A stretch of DNA of 64,000 nt from Archegozetes longisetosus (taxonomy: Eukaryota > Arthropoda > Arachnida > Sarcoptiformes > Trhypochthoniidae), in contig JAEMBT020000001.1 in assembly GCA_018873245.2 (NCBI GenBank), positions 19,408,220 to 19,472,219 of the forward strand. Reading direction: 5' to 3'. A program made the translations under genes and the position numbers. The notes below the pieces were generated by a model. It worked only from the letters and a program-made list of their open reading frames with translations. It ran no database searches and had not been told where the DNA came from. Each line of letters starts with the position of its first letter. Within the stretch, counting starts at the first letter, position 1. Shown piece after piece: positions 20,324 through 32,900 of the stretch.

Positions 20324-21809
20324 TTAACCATTATTATTATCATTATTATTATTATTATCATCATTGAGTACTTGATAGACAAGGTCTCGGTTCAAAACTA
20401 GATTCTCTATAAGTTCTGCTGCCTTTTCCAAACGTTTCGAAGTTTGCATACGTAAAGACATTAAATTCAATCTATTTTTAAGATTTTCATCATTCAATAA
20501 TTTATCGATAGCTGATATTAATTCTTCTTCAGTGCATTTGTAAGCGTCAAGTCTTATACCGAATCCTTTTTCATGAATTCTTTGTGCGTCTTCGAATTGA
20601 TCAATAAATAGAGGCATAGCAATCATAGGCTTACCGAAGAAAAACACTTCGTTTACAGTGTTGTGTCCGCCGTGTGTTATAACCAAATCAACTAAAGGAA
20701 TCACATTGGTTTGAGGCAACGATTTTTGACCCCACATATTATCTGCTAATTCAAACTGATCATGGAAGGAACCCTTCGATACTATATATCTGTGGCAAGT
20801 TTTCGATAAAATCCCTACTAGTCTTTTCATCAGATTAACATCAGCCGAACCAATTGTACCCATTGATAGATATATCAATTTTCCGGTTCTTTTTAAAATT
20901 TTCAGGAATTCTAAATTCCTCTTCGATTTTTCTATGAAATGTGTCGACTCTAAACCAATTTGGGGGCATCGGTCTTACGTCAGTGTAATCTAATTCTTCA
21001 GGATATGCGTATAAACTGAGAAAATCAGATTCTGGAATCATTCTGTGACCGTACACCAATGGGTACCCTTTTTCTTTGAGCCAATTATTCAGAATATCAC
21101 GTGAAACATCAAACGTTTCACGCACAACGTTACGAAACTCCTTCCATTCTTTAGGATCACCATTTGATGGATAGCCTAAGAATGTTTCAATGGTTGAGGA
21201 AATATTTTGATTTATAAATTTAATTTTTAAGAATTATGTTGAGAGTTTCAAACAAAAATCTTCAATTAATTGCATCTAATATGATGCTAATTTAATGAAT
21301 GAAATATTCAAATTCGTAAAAATACCTGAAAAAGCTGGAGGAGCTCTTTCATCATCGACAGCTTGCAATGGATTAGGACTAAGTAAACGAACCCACGGTT
21401 TGCCAGAATATACCAGAATTGGTGAAACAACTGGATGATCGATGACAACCACATCTGGATTGTACTTCTTCACAATTTGTTCCATTTGAGGCTCGAAATG
21501 AATAACTCTTTTGACGACTTCATCCATAAAATGAGAATCTCTTAATGCTTTCATTTTTTCGATGGGTGACTTAATCATGAAGTCATTTTTCAAAATGAAA
21601 TTAATCAAGTGCTGTCCAGGATTTTTGTTTGGATCCTCTTTTATCACCTCTTCAAATCCATATTTTTCGAGTTTTCCTCTCCAGCTCTCATTAACAATAA
21701 ATACAATTCTATGTCCTCTATCTTTAAGACATTGTCCAATGCCAGTACAAGCGTTGACATGTCCGGCACCGTCGACCGGATTGAACAGTATTGTTAACTT
21801 TGTTCTCAT
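20324..21809 (-). CDS. cytosolic UDP-glycosyltransferase, one frameshift
   Basis: Two exons: 21809-21326, and 21175-20324 (intron phase 1, splitting a Gly codon; FSG-YPSNGDP across the junction). The product transfers a sugar from a nucleotide donor to small lipophilic molecules such as plant or xenobiotic compounds. Residues 10-25 (NPVDGAGHVNACTGIG) hold the catalytic His17, with Asp124 in VVVIDHP as the likely partner. The donor-binding signature is near the end (HGGHNTVNEVFFFGKPMIAM, then FIDQFEDAQR). There is no signal peptide and no C-terminal membrane helix, which fits the bacterial-like UGTs of spider mites rather than animal ER enzymes. Expected length is about 445 residues. The frame breaks at 20883-20886 (CCGG on -): homologous enzymes have a Pro-Gly here, so two bases, one C and one G, seem to be missing. 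The C-terminus is an Asp/Asn run from an ATT/ATC microsatellite. Confidence 0.88.
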
Positions 21810-21851
21810 TTTGAAGTTAGAGTTTGATTAATTGAAGTAAACGAAAATGAG

Positions 21852-21859
21852 TATTTATA
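21852..21859 (-). promoter_or_regulatory. TATA box of the UGT gene
   Basis: TATAAATA on the - strand, 43 bp upstream of the ATG, the same octamer as at the peroxidase gene. It implies a 5' UTR of only about 15-20 nt. Confidence 0.6.
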
Positions 21860-22866
21860 CCGATTGAGTACTTCTGTACTTATGTAAATAATGTCTCTTG
21901 TTTCATAAGACTTATTATTGAGTCGCAATAAATTCACTATCATTTCGATTAAGTCAATTGATAAAGGATTAGACTTGATGTGATTGTGAAAAAGTTGCAC
22001 TGTTTGCATAAATTTACTGGTTTTAAAGCTATCAATATATTCTTATCAAGTTGTTATGAATATGCATCAATTTTATTCATTATGAATAACTGTATCGCAT
22101 TTTATTGAGTGCAACCTGACTCATGATTAATTATCAAGCCAATGATTGCCGACTGGACCGCATGACTCTTGATCATTCAAATATCTGCTTACTTTCATTA
22201 GTTCATCTTTAGAATCAATAAAGCCTAAGTTGTATGAAAATTTGTAACTTTGCGCCCGTACCTCACCCTAAGAACACTTATCATAAAAGGAATGAAATCT
22301 AAATAATTCAATTTTGATTGTATTTTAGAGTCGTAGATCACTTTGAAACTAACAGACATCGCAAGTTGTGTTTTGACCAAAATTGGTCAACCATTTCATT
22401 ATTTCTACTATAATGCTTTAAATGAATCAATAGTTTGAGTACGAATTATCAATTATTGATCTTAATTAATACAAATGTGGACTCTTTAAGTTAAAATAAT
22501 ACAATACAATAAATCTGATAATTATATTTGCACTTCTTATGGTATGGTATTTATGACATTGACTTGTTTTAAAAAATTTTATAATTATATTCTAAAAATG
22601 GTTTTTGAAACCACAAGTACAAATAACTAATATTAAAATATTAAGTTTTAAAAATTGTTTTGTAGTGAACAATACATGTACAGTTTGAACTATTTAATCG
22701 ATTTGACGTCTTAGCTATGCTTTGGAGTTAAGTTTAGTACTCATGTACTACAAACTACAACCATCAATATAACAGCTCGTACTGTAGATGTATTGTCCGA
22801 TAAAATATCAATAGGATTCATTTAGAATTGGGATTAACCAAGTTAAAAAGTGGAAAACCACTGAGT
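21860..22866. other. intergenic between UGT and Dicer-like copy B
   Basis: Holds the 3' UTR of Dicer-like copy B (-). An 18-bp palindrome TTGACCAAAATTGGTCAA lies at 22373-22390. Nothing else recognised. Confidence 0.5.
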
Positions 22867-25800
22867 TTATATTTGATTGTTTTTTGTTGGCTTGAGAGCT
22901 CTCAAAGCACACTTAGAAGCAGCTGTTTTAGCAAACTTTTTATTAATTCCGATTCCAGCAAACTCTTTTCCATCAACTTTAGCTACAATTCGTATTTTAC
23001 GGCCAGCTACTGGTTCGGTGTTACTATTGAATAAAAGTCGTCAATTTGAGTTTCAATGAAATGAGTAATCATGAAGACATAACTATTGTAAATACCTGAA
23101 AGCAGCAGAAGGAAACTTTTCCCTGAGTTCGCGAACTGGCATTTTAGGAATGTTTTTACTAAAATAATCTGCAAATCAAGAATAAAGTCAATTATAGTTA
23201 TCTGAATAAAAAATTAAAGGCATTGGTGCAGAATGTCAGCTCATATTGTATAACGTACTGCTGTGCTCAGGCAGCAAGATCGGTTAGGATTAAGCGAATA
23301 TCAATTCGAGTGGCAACAATATGAGCTGACATTCCATACTCAAAGCAAATTTGATTATAGATAATGACCGATTTCTGGTTTAAGCATTTTATAGTAAATA
23401 CGCCAAACCCCATCAAGCGATAGTCCATTGTCCAGAAATATAGCACCTGCAACAGATTCGAATATATCCCCCAAAGCTTTTGGCACTTCGATCTCTTCCA
23501 AATCGTCAACTTCTTCCTCGTGAAGACTAGTGAAGCAGTTCTTAACGGCCTCAACTTTATTACATTCAAACTTCTTAACAAAATGTTCGATCGCTCGAAA
23601 CAAATCGGGCGACAAGACTTTCAAGTATTTATGAAAACTGAATTTGACTGCAATTGAAGCGAAAAACGCATTGTTTACGAGAGCTGATCTCAAATCAGTT
23701 AACTCTCCAGGAGAAAACTTGTGTGAATCTTTGAATATATGACGAGTTATTAAATAATCTAAAAGAGCGTCGCCAAGAAATTCAAGTCTTTGATAGCAAT
23801 CAGTGATTTGGTTGTGATAATAGGAACTGTGAGTGAGTGCTTGCACCAGATATGCCTTATTTTTGAATTTATAGCCTATTATTTCCTCGAAATAATCCAA
23901 TCTACCTCCATCGTAGTCTTGAGCCAGACCTTTTTCAACTTGCTCCGGAGTCAAATGTTCGACAATCGGAGATTTCGGTAATGGAAGCCATCGCCAGATA
24001 TCTGAATCATTGCGATTTTTTTTATTGCAAAAATCAAGCTTATCCGGAGATACTTTCAATCCCAGCCATTGCATAAAAATCAGAGCACATTTATTGCCAC
24101 CACTTAAAAGGTAAGCGCCAATCAATGCTTCGATTGAATCGGCAATACTTTTATCAGAGACTAAATGATGAGATCGGGCCAGCTTTCCGTCTGTTATTAA
24201 AATAGCTTCATTTTCGTCAGACGTCTCATAATAAGGTGGTAACCAATTCTGTTTTGGATAGAACTTTGTAGCCACTAATAATTCACCGATATTCTTATCG
24301 AGTCCGATGTGATAGAGATTACAATTACATATTTGAATACTTCTCAGATAAGAAAGTCTTCCCTCGTCTAATTTCGGGCAACTATAATACAAGTAAGCAG
24401 TCGTCACAAACTTGAGGAATGAGTCGCCGATTGTCTCCAATCGCTCGAAATTAAAGCCATCGTTTGCATTAAGAAGTGTTAGAGCGTTGAGTATTAGATC
24501 TGCAGTCGGACCACGAATGGGATCTCCAATCTTCGCATCATACTTCTCGCGAATTGATAGCTCAATATCACCGCTGAAGATGAATGGAAACGATTCACCA
24601 TAAGCTGGTGGACAATTATTTTCGATACCTTTCATTGTTGCAAAATCGATTTGGTCGAAATCTATTTCGTTTAGATGGCTTTGATTTGATTTCTTTCTGC
24701 TTTCGGATAGTAAAAGATTGTATTGACGTATCAGAACATCGGTGAATTTTATCAAATTCATTGTAGAATCTATCGAATTAGATGTTATATTACTTTTCAT
24801 CAGATTTGTTTTATCTAATAATGACTGATCCCTCCTCGGGTCTGACTCAATCTTTATAATCGAGTATTGATTCTTTTGCTTTTTCTTCGGCGGCTGATTC
24901 AAAAACTCAGTAAAATCATCGGCACCTGATTCAAAATCAAAAGGATGTCCGTCACAGCCATCATCATACTCATCACTGCTGTGAAGTCTCTTTGTATCAG
25001 TCTCGAACGTGTCCATATCTTCTACAGGCATTTCAGAATCCAATGTCAAATAATTGTTAATCGGTTCCAAAAACCCAATGCTTGGGTTAGTTTCTAAATG
25101 TATGGTTTTTCGTAGCTCTTCAGCAATAAAAAGACTGTTCAATCGATAAAGTATTGCCGGAAGACATAAGGCCCGTCGCCATAAAGATTGAGGGAAGGGA
25201 TGAATTTTTATTAATTCAGGAACAAAGAATTCTTCTTTAACTACATGACGTTTCTTCTGTTTAGTTGTAAACGACTTTATTTGTGCAAAATTTTGCACAG
25301 TTCTTCCCTTAATAAGAAGTTGACTTTTATTACAGATTTCAATCCTATATTTTTGACGGTAAAAATGCTCAAATGTTTCATATTGATCATCATTAAAAGC
25401 CGATTTTGGGGTCATTTTTGTAATCTCTAAACAATTATAAAATACAGGATTTTGTTCTTCTCTGTACCATGGATAGAAAACACAATCTTTATATAATTCT
25501 TTATTGAATGAAAAGCCAAGTCTATCACTGATTCCAATCTGCTTTACTTCAATAGGTTTTTGTGTATTAATTAACTTAAGAAAATCCCAATTGATTTCTC
25601 CGCCTTTTTTTATCGGAACGGTTAAAATTTGAAACTCAGAGCCAATCGGACTAAAGCCTATTTCACTATTTTCTAATTGCAGAACTTCCGAAAACGTGAA
25701 TTTATGAAACTTTTCAATTAAATCCTTTTGTTGCAAATTAATTTGAATAGGATTTAAAGGCACAAATTGGACTTTTACTCGGCCACTCTTTACAAAGACT

Positions 25801-28800
25801 GGAAATGAGCAGCTACTCTTAATTGGTTTATAAGTTATGACACCAAAAGTGATGGGATCAGAGTTGAGACTGTTTATCAGTTCGTAATCAAGTTTAATGC
25901 CGTGTAAATAGTAAGTATTACCCTTAACATCGCTCTTAGTGAACACTTGAGCCAATTTTTTCTGATAGATTTCATTTCTACTTTGAGTTCCCGGTCGCGG
26001 ACCAGTACTCTTATCAAAATCTTTATTATAATGGTTCAGACCTAATATCTCAACGTATTTTTCAATAAACTGTTCTTTTTTTATGGGCAGAAAATTACTG
26101 TCTAATTCTTCAATTTTGTGCAGTTGTTTACATGCTTCAAGAGCTGCACTCCTTCTGGCTGCAAATTTCTTGTCACAACATTTACCATAAATGATTTCTT
26201 TGAACGGACAATTGACTGGTAGACGAACAGAACACCGAAATTTATTGCCTTTTTCTTCCAACTCGAAATATGGAACCAACTTAGTGAACGAATCAGATGG
26301 CAGTCTCTGACAATACCTGTATAGAAGAGCTATTGCCGATCGAGTTGTTATTCTTGCATCTCCGGTCTTATATACTTCCTCTTCTTCTGAGCTGTCATCG
26401 AAATTAAACGCATTTGCACCATCCGATGGCAACTGTTTACTATTCAAATTTTTTATCTTCTCTTCCAATTCTTGGTAATTCTTAAGTTCTAATTTAAGAT
26501 CATTTTCACCTTCATGGCGAGTCATCATATAATAAGAGGCTCCCTCAGCTCGAGCTCTTCCTTTAGATTGCAAATATTCGCGAAATGTCTTCGGCTTATC
26601 ATATCTGATGACAACATTGCATTTACGGACATCTAATCCTTCTTCTAATACTGAAGTAGCAACCAATAGATTCAACTGATTGTCTCTAAACTTTTGAATA
26701 GTCTCTTGTTGCTTACGATCAGAAAAAGAAGTGATCAGACTTTCATATCCAGGTTTTGATGAATGTCCGACAACCCATCCGACGTTCAAAAAACCAAACT
26801 CTGTTGGTTCTATTTCCTTCAACTTAGTCAACCATTCGGCTAATACTTTAGCGACAGCTCTTCGATTGACGAAAACAATACCGCAGAGTTGGCTCTCTTG
26901 AGCTCCAATTGGTTTATACTTCTTTAACAACTCAAGCAAACGAAACATTTTTGGAGAAGCAGTTTTCAAAGCACATTTCGGATCTGACATTTGAGGGCAT
27001 CTTCTAGGGTCGAATAAACATTTAATCATGCCCAAGAAGTTGATAATTATTTCATAAAGTTCTGCGTGATTTGGGTTCAGGTTTTTGTACAACTCTTTAT
27101 ATTGAGTCATTTCTTCGATATAGAAATCGATGGCAACATTGGCACACCAGATACCCATCCATGACATAGTCGTCGGGCATCCGTCTTGTAGTTCATAATC
27201 TTTTAACATATTTCTGACATTAGTCAAACATTTCTGAAATTTAGTACTACTCGCAGAAACTTTATCGTCGTCACTTTTCTTTTCTTTCAATTTCACAATA
27301 AATTTGTTAAGAGCCTCAGCAGCTGCTGTCACAATCAAGTCAGAACTAGAGGATTGACTGAAATAAGTACAAATCAATTCATCTGGATTTGTTCCACACA
27401 TCTGTGCGATATCAGATGTGATGCATTTGGCACTATAGGTATCTTCTAAATCATGAATCAGGTCATCGAACAGTTTTGTTTTGATTGAGCTATTGATCAA
27501 ACTAGCAGACAGACCCAAAACTCGAGGACGTTCATGTTCAGGGAGCGAATTATAAATCTTCATAATTTGTTTATATGGATGTCCACTCTCTTTCTTGCCT
27601 TTCTTCCTTGCTGCCCAGTGGACTTCGTCGATGACTAAAAGGTTTATTTTATCGAATTTAATGAACCCGTGAGCTAACATATCTAGAAATATTTGTGGAG
27701 TCATTACAATCACTTGATTTTTGATTAACTGCTTGTCCCATTTAGATTTATCCCAAGCATCCACATTCTTATCACCGGTATATTCGCCGACTTTTATATG
27801 AAAATGTATTCCTATTTCCTTTGCTTGTTGTTTGACTAGTGGTCGCGTTGGCACTAAAAATACAGTCCTTTTTGCATCGAATAAATAATCGCCTCTCAAT
27901 TGTGACGCGAACTCTGGATCTTTCATCAGGAGTATAGCAATAAATGTCTTGCCAGTGCCTGTTCCCAGACAAACAATTGTGTTCTGCCTTTTGGCCGCAT
28001 TGTATAATTCGATCTACATATATACATGTTATGAATTTAAATCAAATTTGCAACATTTTATTCAATAAGATTGTCTGAAGCAAAAATTATTTCATATTTT
28101 GTGATAAGTAAAGTAAATCCTATTTAATATCGTATAAGCAGTTACTGAATGGTTACAAATGTTAAGAAACTTATTTTCTTGTAATCTGATTGTTAATCTT
28201 GAAAAGCATGACTATTTATAAAAATGATAACTCCAACCTGTTTTAAAATTACGAAATCATTCAACTTTTAGTCTTGAATGTTTCAGAAAATGAAAAAGAA
28301 CAAATCTGAGAAGAATCGGTATTTTAAAATTAAAAATTAGTCTATTAACATATAAGGTATTTATTCTCTTAAACTTGATGAATATAGTTAAGGCTGTTAT
28401 TAGAATTTTTATATTTTGCCAACTATGAAACTCAATCAGAACTAACTGATAGATTCCATGGAAATTAATTAGTACTAATCACGTATACCAATTGTGTTAT
28501 ACTAATTTTAGGCATAAGTTCAACTCAATAAGTAATACTATAGTTTTGCAATTTGTTAGAATATATTAATTCCTAAACTATTTATACAAATAGAAATTTA
28601 ATACTTTCCATCAAATAGCTATAAATAATATGCTGTGTAGTACAATGTAGTTTAGTTTAAATAGATTTACTCAGACAAGAAACAAATTATCAGATACTTC
28701 AACAAATTTAATGTGTTTCAACTCAATGTTCAAATGCTTTGATTCAGGATAAAAACATTGAATCGCTTCATATTTTAATTAACTTTTAAACTAAAGTTTA

Positions 28801-29902
28801 TTATTTTGTATCTATTTTCCAGTATTTCTAATGAATATTAAAATTTGTTACAAAAAATCTCAACTTTTATTCGTTTATCAATAAACTTGGCTTGAGCTCA
28901 GGGTAACTGAGTTCGCGTGTATGATAATGTTATGCAGTAAGTGTAGAAATACAGTGGTACAAATGGAACTTTCCCCACTAAACATAGAGTCTCATACAAC
29001 CCAGTTATGCGATGGCCACAAACCAGTTGTATTGAAGCCATCGAATTCTATTTTGACACGTGTATTTCTCATACTTTATAACTGTTTACCATTTTATTTC
29101 AGGTGATTGCGTAATATTTGAAAAGAGAGGCACTTTATATTAGCTAAATAGCTAAACAATCTAATGATAGTATTTTATTTGGTGACAAGAAAGACAATAA
29201 AAATGCCGTTTCAATTATCGTTTCAGTTAATATATCTTTATATTGTATATAGTTATCTGAATATTTTTCAAATTTTAACTTTCCATCAATTATTTGATTC
29301 TCTAGTACTGCATTTACTGATCCGTCAGAATCAAATCCATTCCGTGAGATTCATGAAAGTTATATGATACTGATAACCATGTTATAAATATTGTATTTCA
29401 TTAACAGTAAAGATGTTGAGTCGAACTTAAGTTACAGGGGGGGGGGGGGGGGGTGAACAAAGCATATGTCCTCTTTGGCTGACGTGAGAGATCATACACG
29501 TAAAACATTACAAAAACCACGTTGCTGGTTATGAAGATACTGAACTTTGCGCTCATTTAATATTAACTTATGTTAAATTTACACTTTTTTAGGTGTTAGA
29601 AAAAATGAACCAAAATGTAACTTGCAAGTTAACCTTGCAAGGTTAGCCAGGTGTTGCCCAAAGGAATTGAAACTCCTAATCTAACCTAAATTGACCTAAC
29701 ATAAGATAACTTAACACGACGTAAAATAACAACCTAATGTAGACTAACCTAATCCAACCTAACTCGACTGAATTAGTAAACATATGCTTACCTTTCTTCC
29801 CCTTTATATCTCCAATTAGACTAAAAATCATAATAATTATTAGATGAATACCTGATATGGACGTGGAGTAAATTCAACTACATTTGTGTTTTGATTTTCC
29901 AT
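22867..29902 (-). CDS. Dicer-like ribonuclease, copy B (intact)
   Basis: Exons 29902-29852 (17 residues, ending FTPRPYQ), 28013-23369 (4645 nt), 23168-23096 (73 nt) and 23023-22867 give 1641 residues without a break. Dicers cut long dsRNA or pre-miRNA into small RNAs in the cytoplasm. Domains by residue: DExH helicase with GTGTGKT (34-40) and DEVH (146-149); helicase C domain with QSKGRAR (499-505); dimerisation domain (about 575-655); platform and PAZ (about 760-985; VPELIKIHPFPQSLW); an acidic linker with PPKKKQK; RNase IIIa with E1207, D1214, D1309 and E1312; RNase IIIb with E1428, D1432, D1533 and E1536; dsRBD (about 1585-1635, KEFAGIGINKKFAKTAASK). Complete helicase motifs argue for the dsRNA-processing (Dicer-2-like) class, though I cannot decide by eye. 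The donor of exon 2 (ATCG|GTCATT) is weak but conserved in copy A. It lies tail-to-tail with copy A. Confidence 0.95.
23231..23334. repeat. 19-bp perfect inverted repeat in intron 2 of Dicer-like copy B
   Basis: GAATGTCAGCTCATATTGT (23231-23249) and its exact complement (23316-23334) enclose 66 nt. Inside are two smaller helices: CTGCTG with CAGCA near 23259-23277, and CGAAT with ATTCG near 23294-23308. The fold would be a long basal stem with two hairpins on top. Copy A has only a 75-bp intron here, so this is an insertion private to copy B, probably a MITE. Confidence 0.75.
29437..29453 (+). repeat. poly(G) tract of 17
   Basis: An uninterrupted run of 17 G on + (C on the transcribed - strand RNA), flanked by AGTTACA and TGAACA. 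It is striking in DNA this AT-rich; its exact length is likely to be unreliable in an assembly. Confidence 0.95.
29619..29644. repeat. two adjacent palindromes
   Basis: AACTTGCAAGTT (12 bp) is followed without a gap by AACCTTGCAAGGTT (14 bp). Both are perfect palindromes centred on TTGCAA. They may be a dimeric protein-binding site or chance. Confidence 0.7.
29668..29775. repeat. degenerate CCTAA-rich patch
   Basis: About ten CCTAA or ACCTAAC-like words in 110 bases, with irregular spacing (for example CTAACCTAATCCAACCTAAC). On the other strand these read TTAGG, the common arthropod telomere unit, but they are not in a true tandem array. Confidence 0.5.
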
Positions 29903-29974
29903 ATCTATTAGTTGTATGAAATACAAACAAATGTTGAGTTAGTTAATTAATCATTGAATAAATAAATAAATAAA

Positions 29975-29980
29975 TTTATA
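29975..29980 (-). promoter_or_regulatory. candidate TATA box of Dicer-like copy B
   Basis: TATAAA on the - strand, 73 bp upstream of the ATG at 29902, beside an (AAAT)n microsatellite at 29954-29974 that makes chance occurrence more likely. Confidence 0.35.
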
Positions 29981-29989
29981 AAAGATGAT

Positions 29990-32900
29990 TGGATGAAATA
30001 ATTTCAAATATAATTATTAGATCAAACTTTGTGAAGTAAGTTACAAGAAAATTGGAATAGCTTGGCCAATTTTCTCACACAACCACTTAAATAATTACTG
30101 AGATCATATCTGGATACATTGAATAAAAAACCAGTCTAGTCAAATTTTAAAAAACAAGCATGTTATTCAGTCTGGTTTCTATGGAGTTTTTAATTATTCA
30201 GTTTTAAAACTTTATAGGGAGTTAGTGTTTTAGTGTTTTTATCTCACATTCAGTGTCAGTACGACTATTAACCTAAATAAGACCCCATTTTATAGTTTCA
30301 ACTTTCTCCTCATTAATCTTTCACTTATCAATCAAATAAAAATTTTATTATAAAATATAAATCAAAATCAAACATAAGACGTACTTATAAATTGTTTTGT
30401 ATATTTATGTATAAATGAGGCGACAGTTGCTGTGATTGACCAACTTCAATATTAATATTTACAAATTAAAAATAGTATTGATTCGAAGTTTGCATTCACT
30501 TTGTGTTCACTTTTAATGCAAGTAAATGACAAATAATCACAACATAAATCTAACATAAACTTCAATAACTAATAATTAAACAAACGAATTGGTTAGAGAA
30601 AACGTAATGATTAAATACTCGCTAAAACAAAAATATTGATGCATTTCGTCATTGATTTATTTAAATGCTTGGTAGAGATGTATTAAGCTATTTGTTTACA
30701 CTTTTATTTTTCTGTTTCATGACACGAGAAACGTTAGATCGGTTATTATAGATTTAAAACCGAGTTCACTCCTACCAGTAGTTTCTAATGACACGTCTGT
30801 TTAACATGCCTTTGTTTTTTAGGTAACTGTTGAACCTATTGTACATAAACAAGTGGTCTCACACACTGATCTTCACTAACGCCCATAGACAACCTATTAA
30901 GGCATACCTTAGATAGCACTTGAACATAGCACTAAAAACGTCGCTATATAACTCCCTATTTTGACCACCAAAATAATATTGAACCAATTTAGGCATTAAA
31001 ACTCAATAGTTTTTGGTTGAATGCACAAATTTAAGAAATATTTGGCTTGAAAACTTGAAATAGTGTAAAATTATTTATAATAACTGAATAGGTTATCAAA
31101 TAACTCATGATATTATTAAAAGATAGCAATTTAAACCGAGGTCGTAATTTATGTTAAAAGCATTAAATTGATCTGATGTTTAAACAAATCTAACTATTTG
31201 ATTTGTTGTGATTTAATTGGTTAAATTATAATTTCGTCATTTGGGCTGTCTATAGATATTATGATTAGAGTAATGACAAAGTGAAACCGCTATTAAAAGG
31301 AATAAATGTCTCAGTTAACTAAAGACATTGACGTGATATAACCGGTTAGTTCTGTATTTGAATATTATGCAAACTAAACGCCTATAAATTGACTCAAATA
31401 TTCGACTCTAAGTAATAATTATTGCATTAACCTGAAATTACAGATCCATAAAAACAAATCAACAATCACTTCATTCAATTTGTTCGACTTGAGAGGTATT
31501 GTTGAACATGACAAATATATGCATTCAAATAAACACTATGTCATGCACGTTATGAAAATCTAATAAGTCATTTGTTTCAATTAATAATTCATAGACTGTT
31601 TGGTCAGTGTTGGAACAAGAATCTGGCCGATTATATGCACATATTTCCAATTCTCACGGCCTAACCAATCATTTACATGCAATTGTTTTCAGAAGATTGT
31701 CTGAAGGGCTTGAGATATTCGACATTAAAGTTGGCAAAGGTGTATAAAAATGATGATAAATGGCGTGACAAAATGTAGCTAGCTCAAATTATCTATAGTG
31801 TATTGAAATGTTTGTGAGTCAGTAGAGCTAAGGTCAGTCAACTTCATTTTTGATAGCAAAATTAGTGCAATTTGTATATCATACTCGTGTATCTTATGCC
31901 ATTTACCATTGTTTTCTAGAAAATTAAACACAAACCCTATTTTTCTTTACATACGACTTCAGTATTTCCTCTTCTTTTGGTTGAAAGTTCCAGCTTTAAA
32001 GTCGAACATCTCGAGTTCTGCAAAGAATTTTTGAAAAAGGATCGTATACGAATGATCCTTAGGTTATAAGAATAAAAAATATGCATATACGGCATACGAC
32101 ATAAAAATTGGCAAAAACTTTACATGTATTTGAACCTTAATTTTGCCTTAACTATGGCATCTACCTGGTTGCTCATAACAAATCAATGCAAAAGATTTGT
32201 CAATTATGAAGTATATTTGAATTTAAGAATTTTAATTCAAAAAATTTAGACTTAGTGCTACTTTTAAAGTTAATTAATAACAAAGGATAATAGTTGCAAG
32301 TCAGACTTCAATATTTTTTAGCCAAATCAACACTTTAATTTTTTTCAGTCTGACATTACGAAAGATTTAAGATGTTTAAAAATTAATAAAACCTAATAAC
32401 AGTACATAGAGAACGTTTAAAAACTATGAATGTCCGAAATTTCGAAATAATTTCAAAATCTGTTGTACAATTAGCTCTAATTATGACATTAAACCTAAAA
32501 TTTACATTTAAATAACCGTAATTATACCTGATTTGACGTAAAACGTCATATTAAATGAATTAAGGGACTATTGAAAAATAGTGGCGGTGATTTTCTGAAA
32601 ATTTAATGTGAGGTCTTTTAACGACATGTTTGGATGTTAATAATATTTTACTGTAGTCTATGAAGCGGTCAATAAGTTTCATAATATAATGATTCTTGAA
32701 TATAAGAACAAATGCTACCTTTTGGCAAAAATGAAGTTTATCTATATGTATTTGTTAAATTTTTCTGAATAAAAACTTTACCAACTTATACGTCATATAC
32801 CATTACTGAGGTGACGCCTTTGCCCCAATGCGGACCCATTGTTTAGCATTACTTATAACCTTTAAATTCATATTAAAAATTTCTAATTAAAAGTGAATAA

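Larger units (their letters stand above)
28014..29851 (-). other. intron 1 of Dicer-like copy B
   Basis: A 1.84-kb intron between the 17-residue first exon and the helicase exon. It holds a 17-base poly-G run, paired palindromes and a patch of CCTAA-type motifs, listed separately. Short open frames on + at 28921 and 29164 look like chance. Confidence 0.7.

Noticed and set aside
21562..21831. Two + strand frames opposite UGT exon 1
   Set aside because: Antisense shadows of the UGT coding sequence.
27772..27972. A 66-codon - strand frame over the start of the Dicer helicase exon
   Set aside because: It is an out-of-frame shadow of the helicase exon; the true frame carries GTGTGKT.
30878..31255. 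Weak inverted pair CGCCCATAGACAACC near 30881 and its partner near 31250
   Set aside because: Only about ten bases match well and nothing inside pairs; similarity to the nested MITE at 17802 is suggestive but too short to call.
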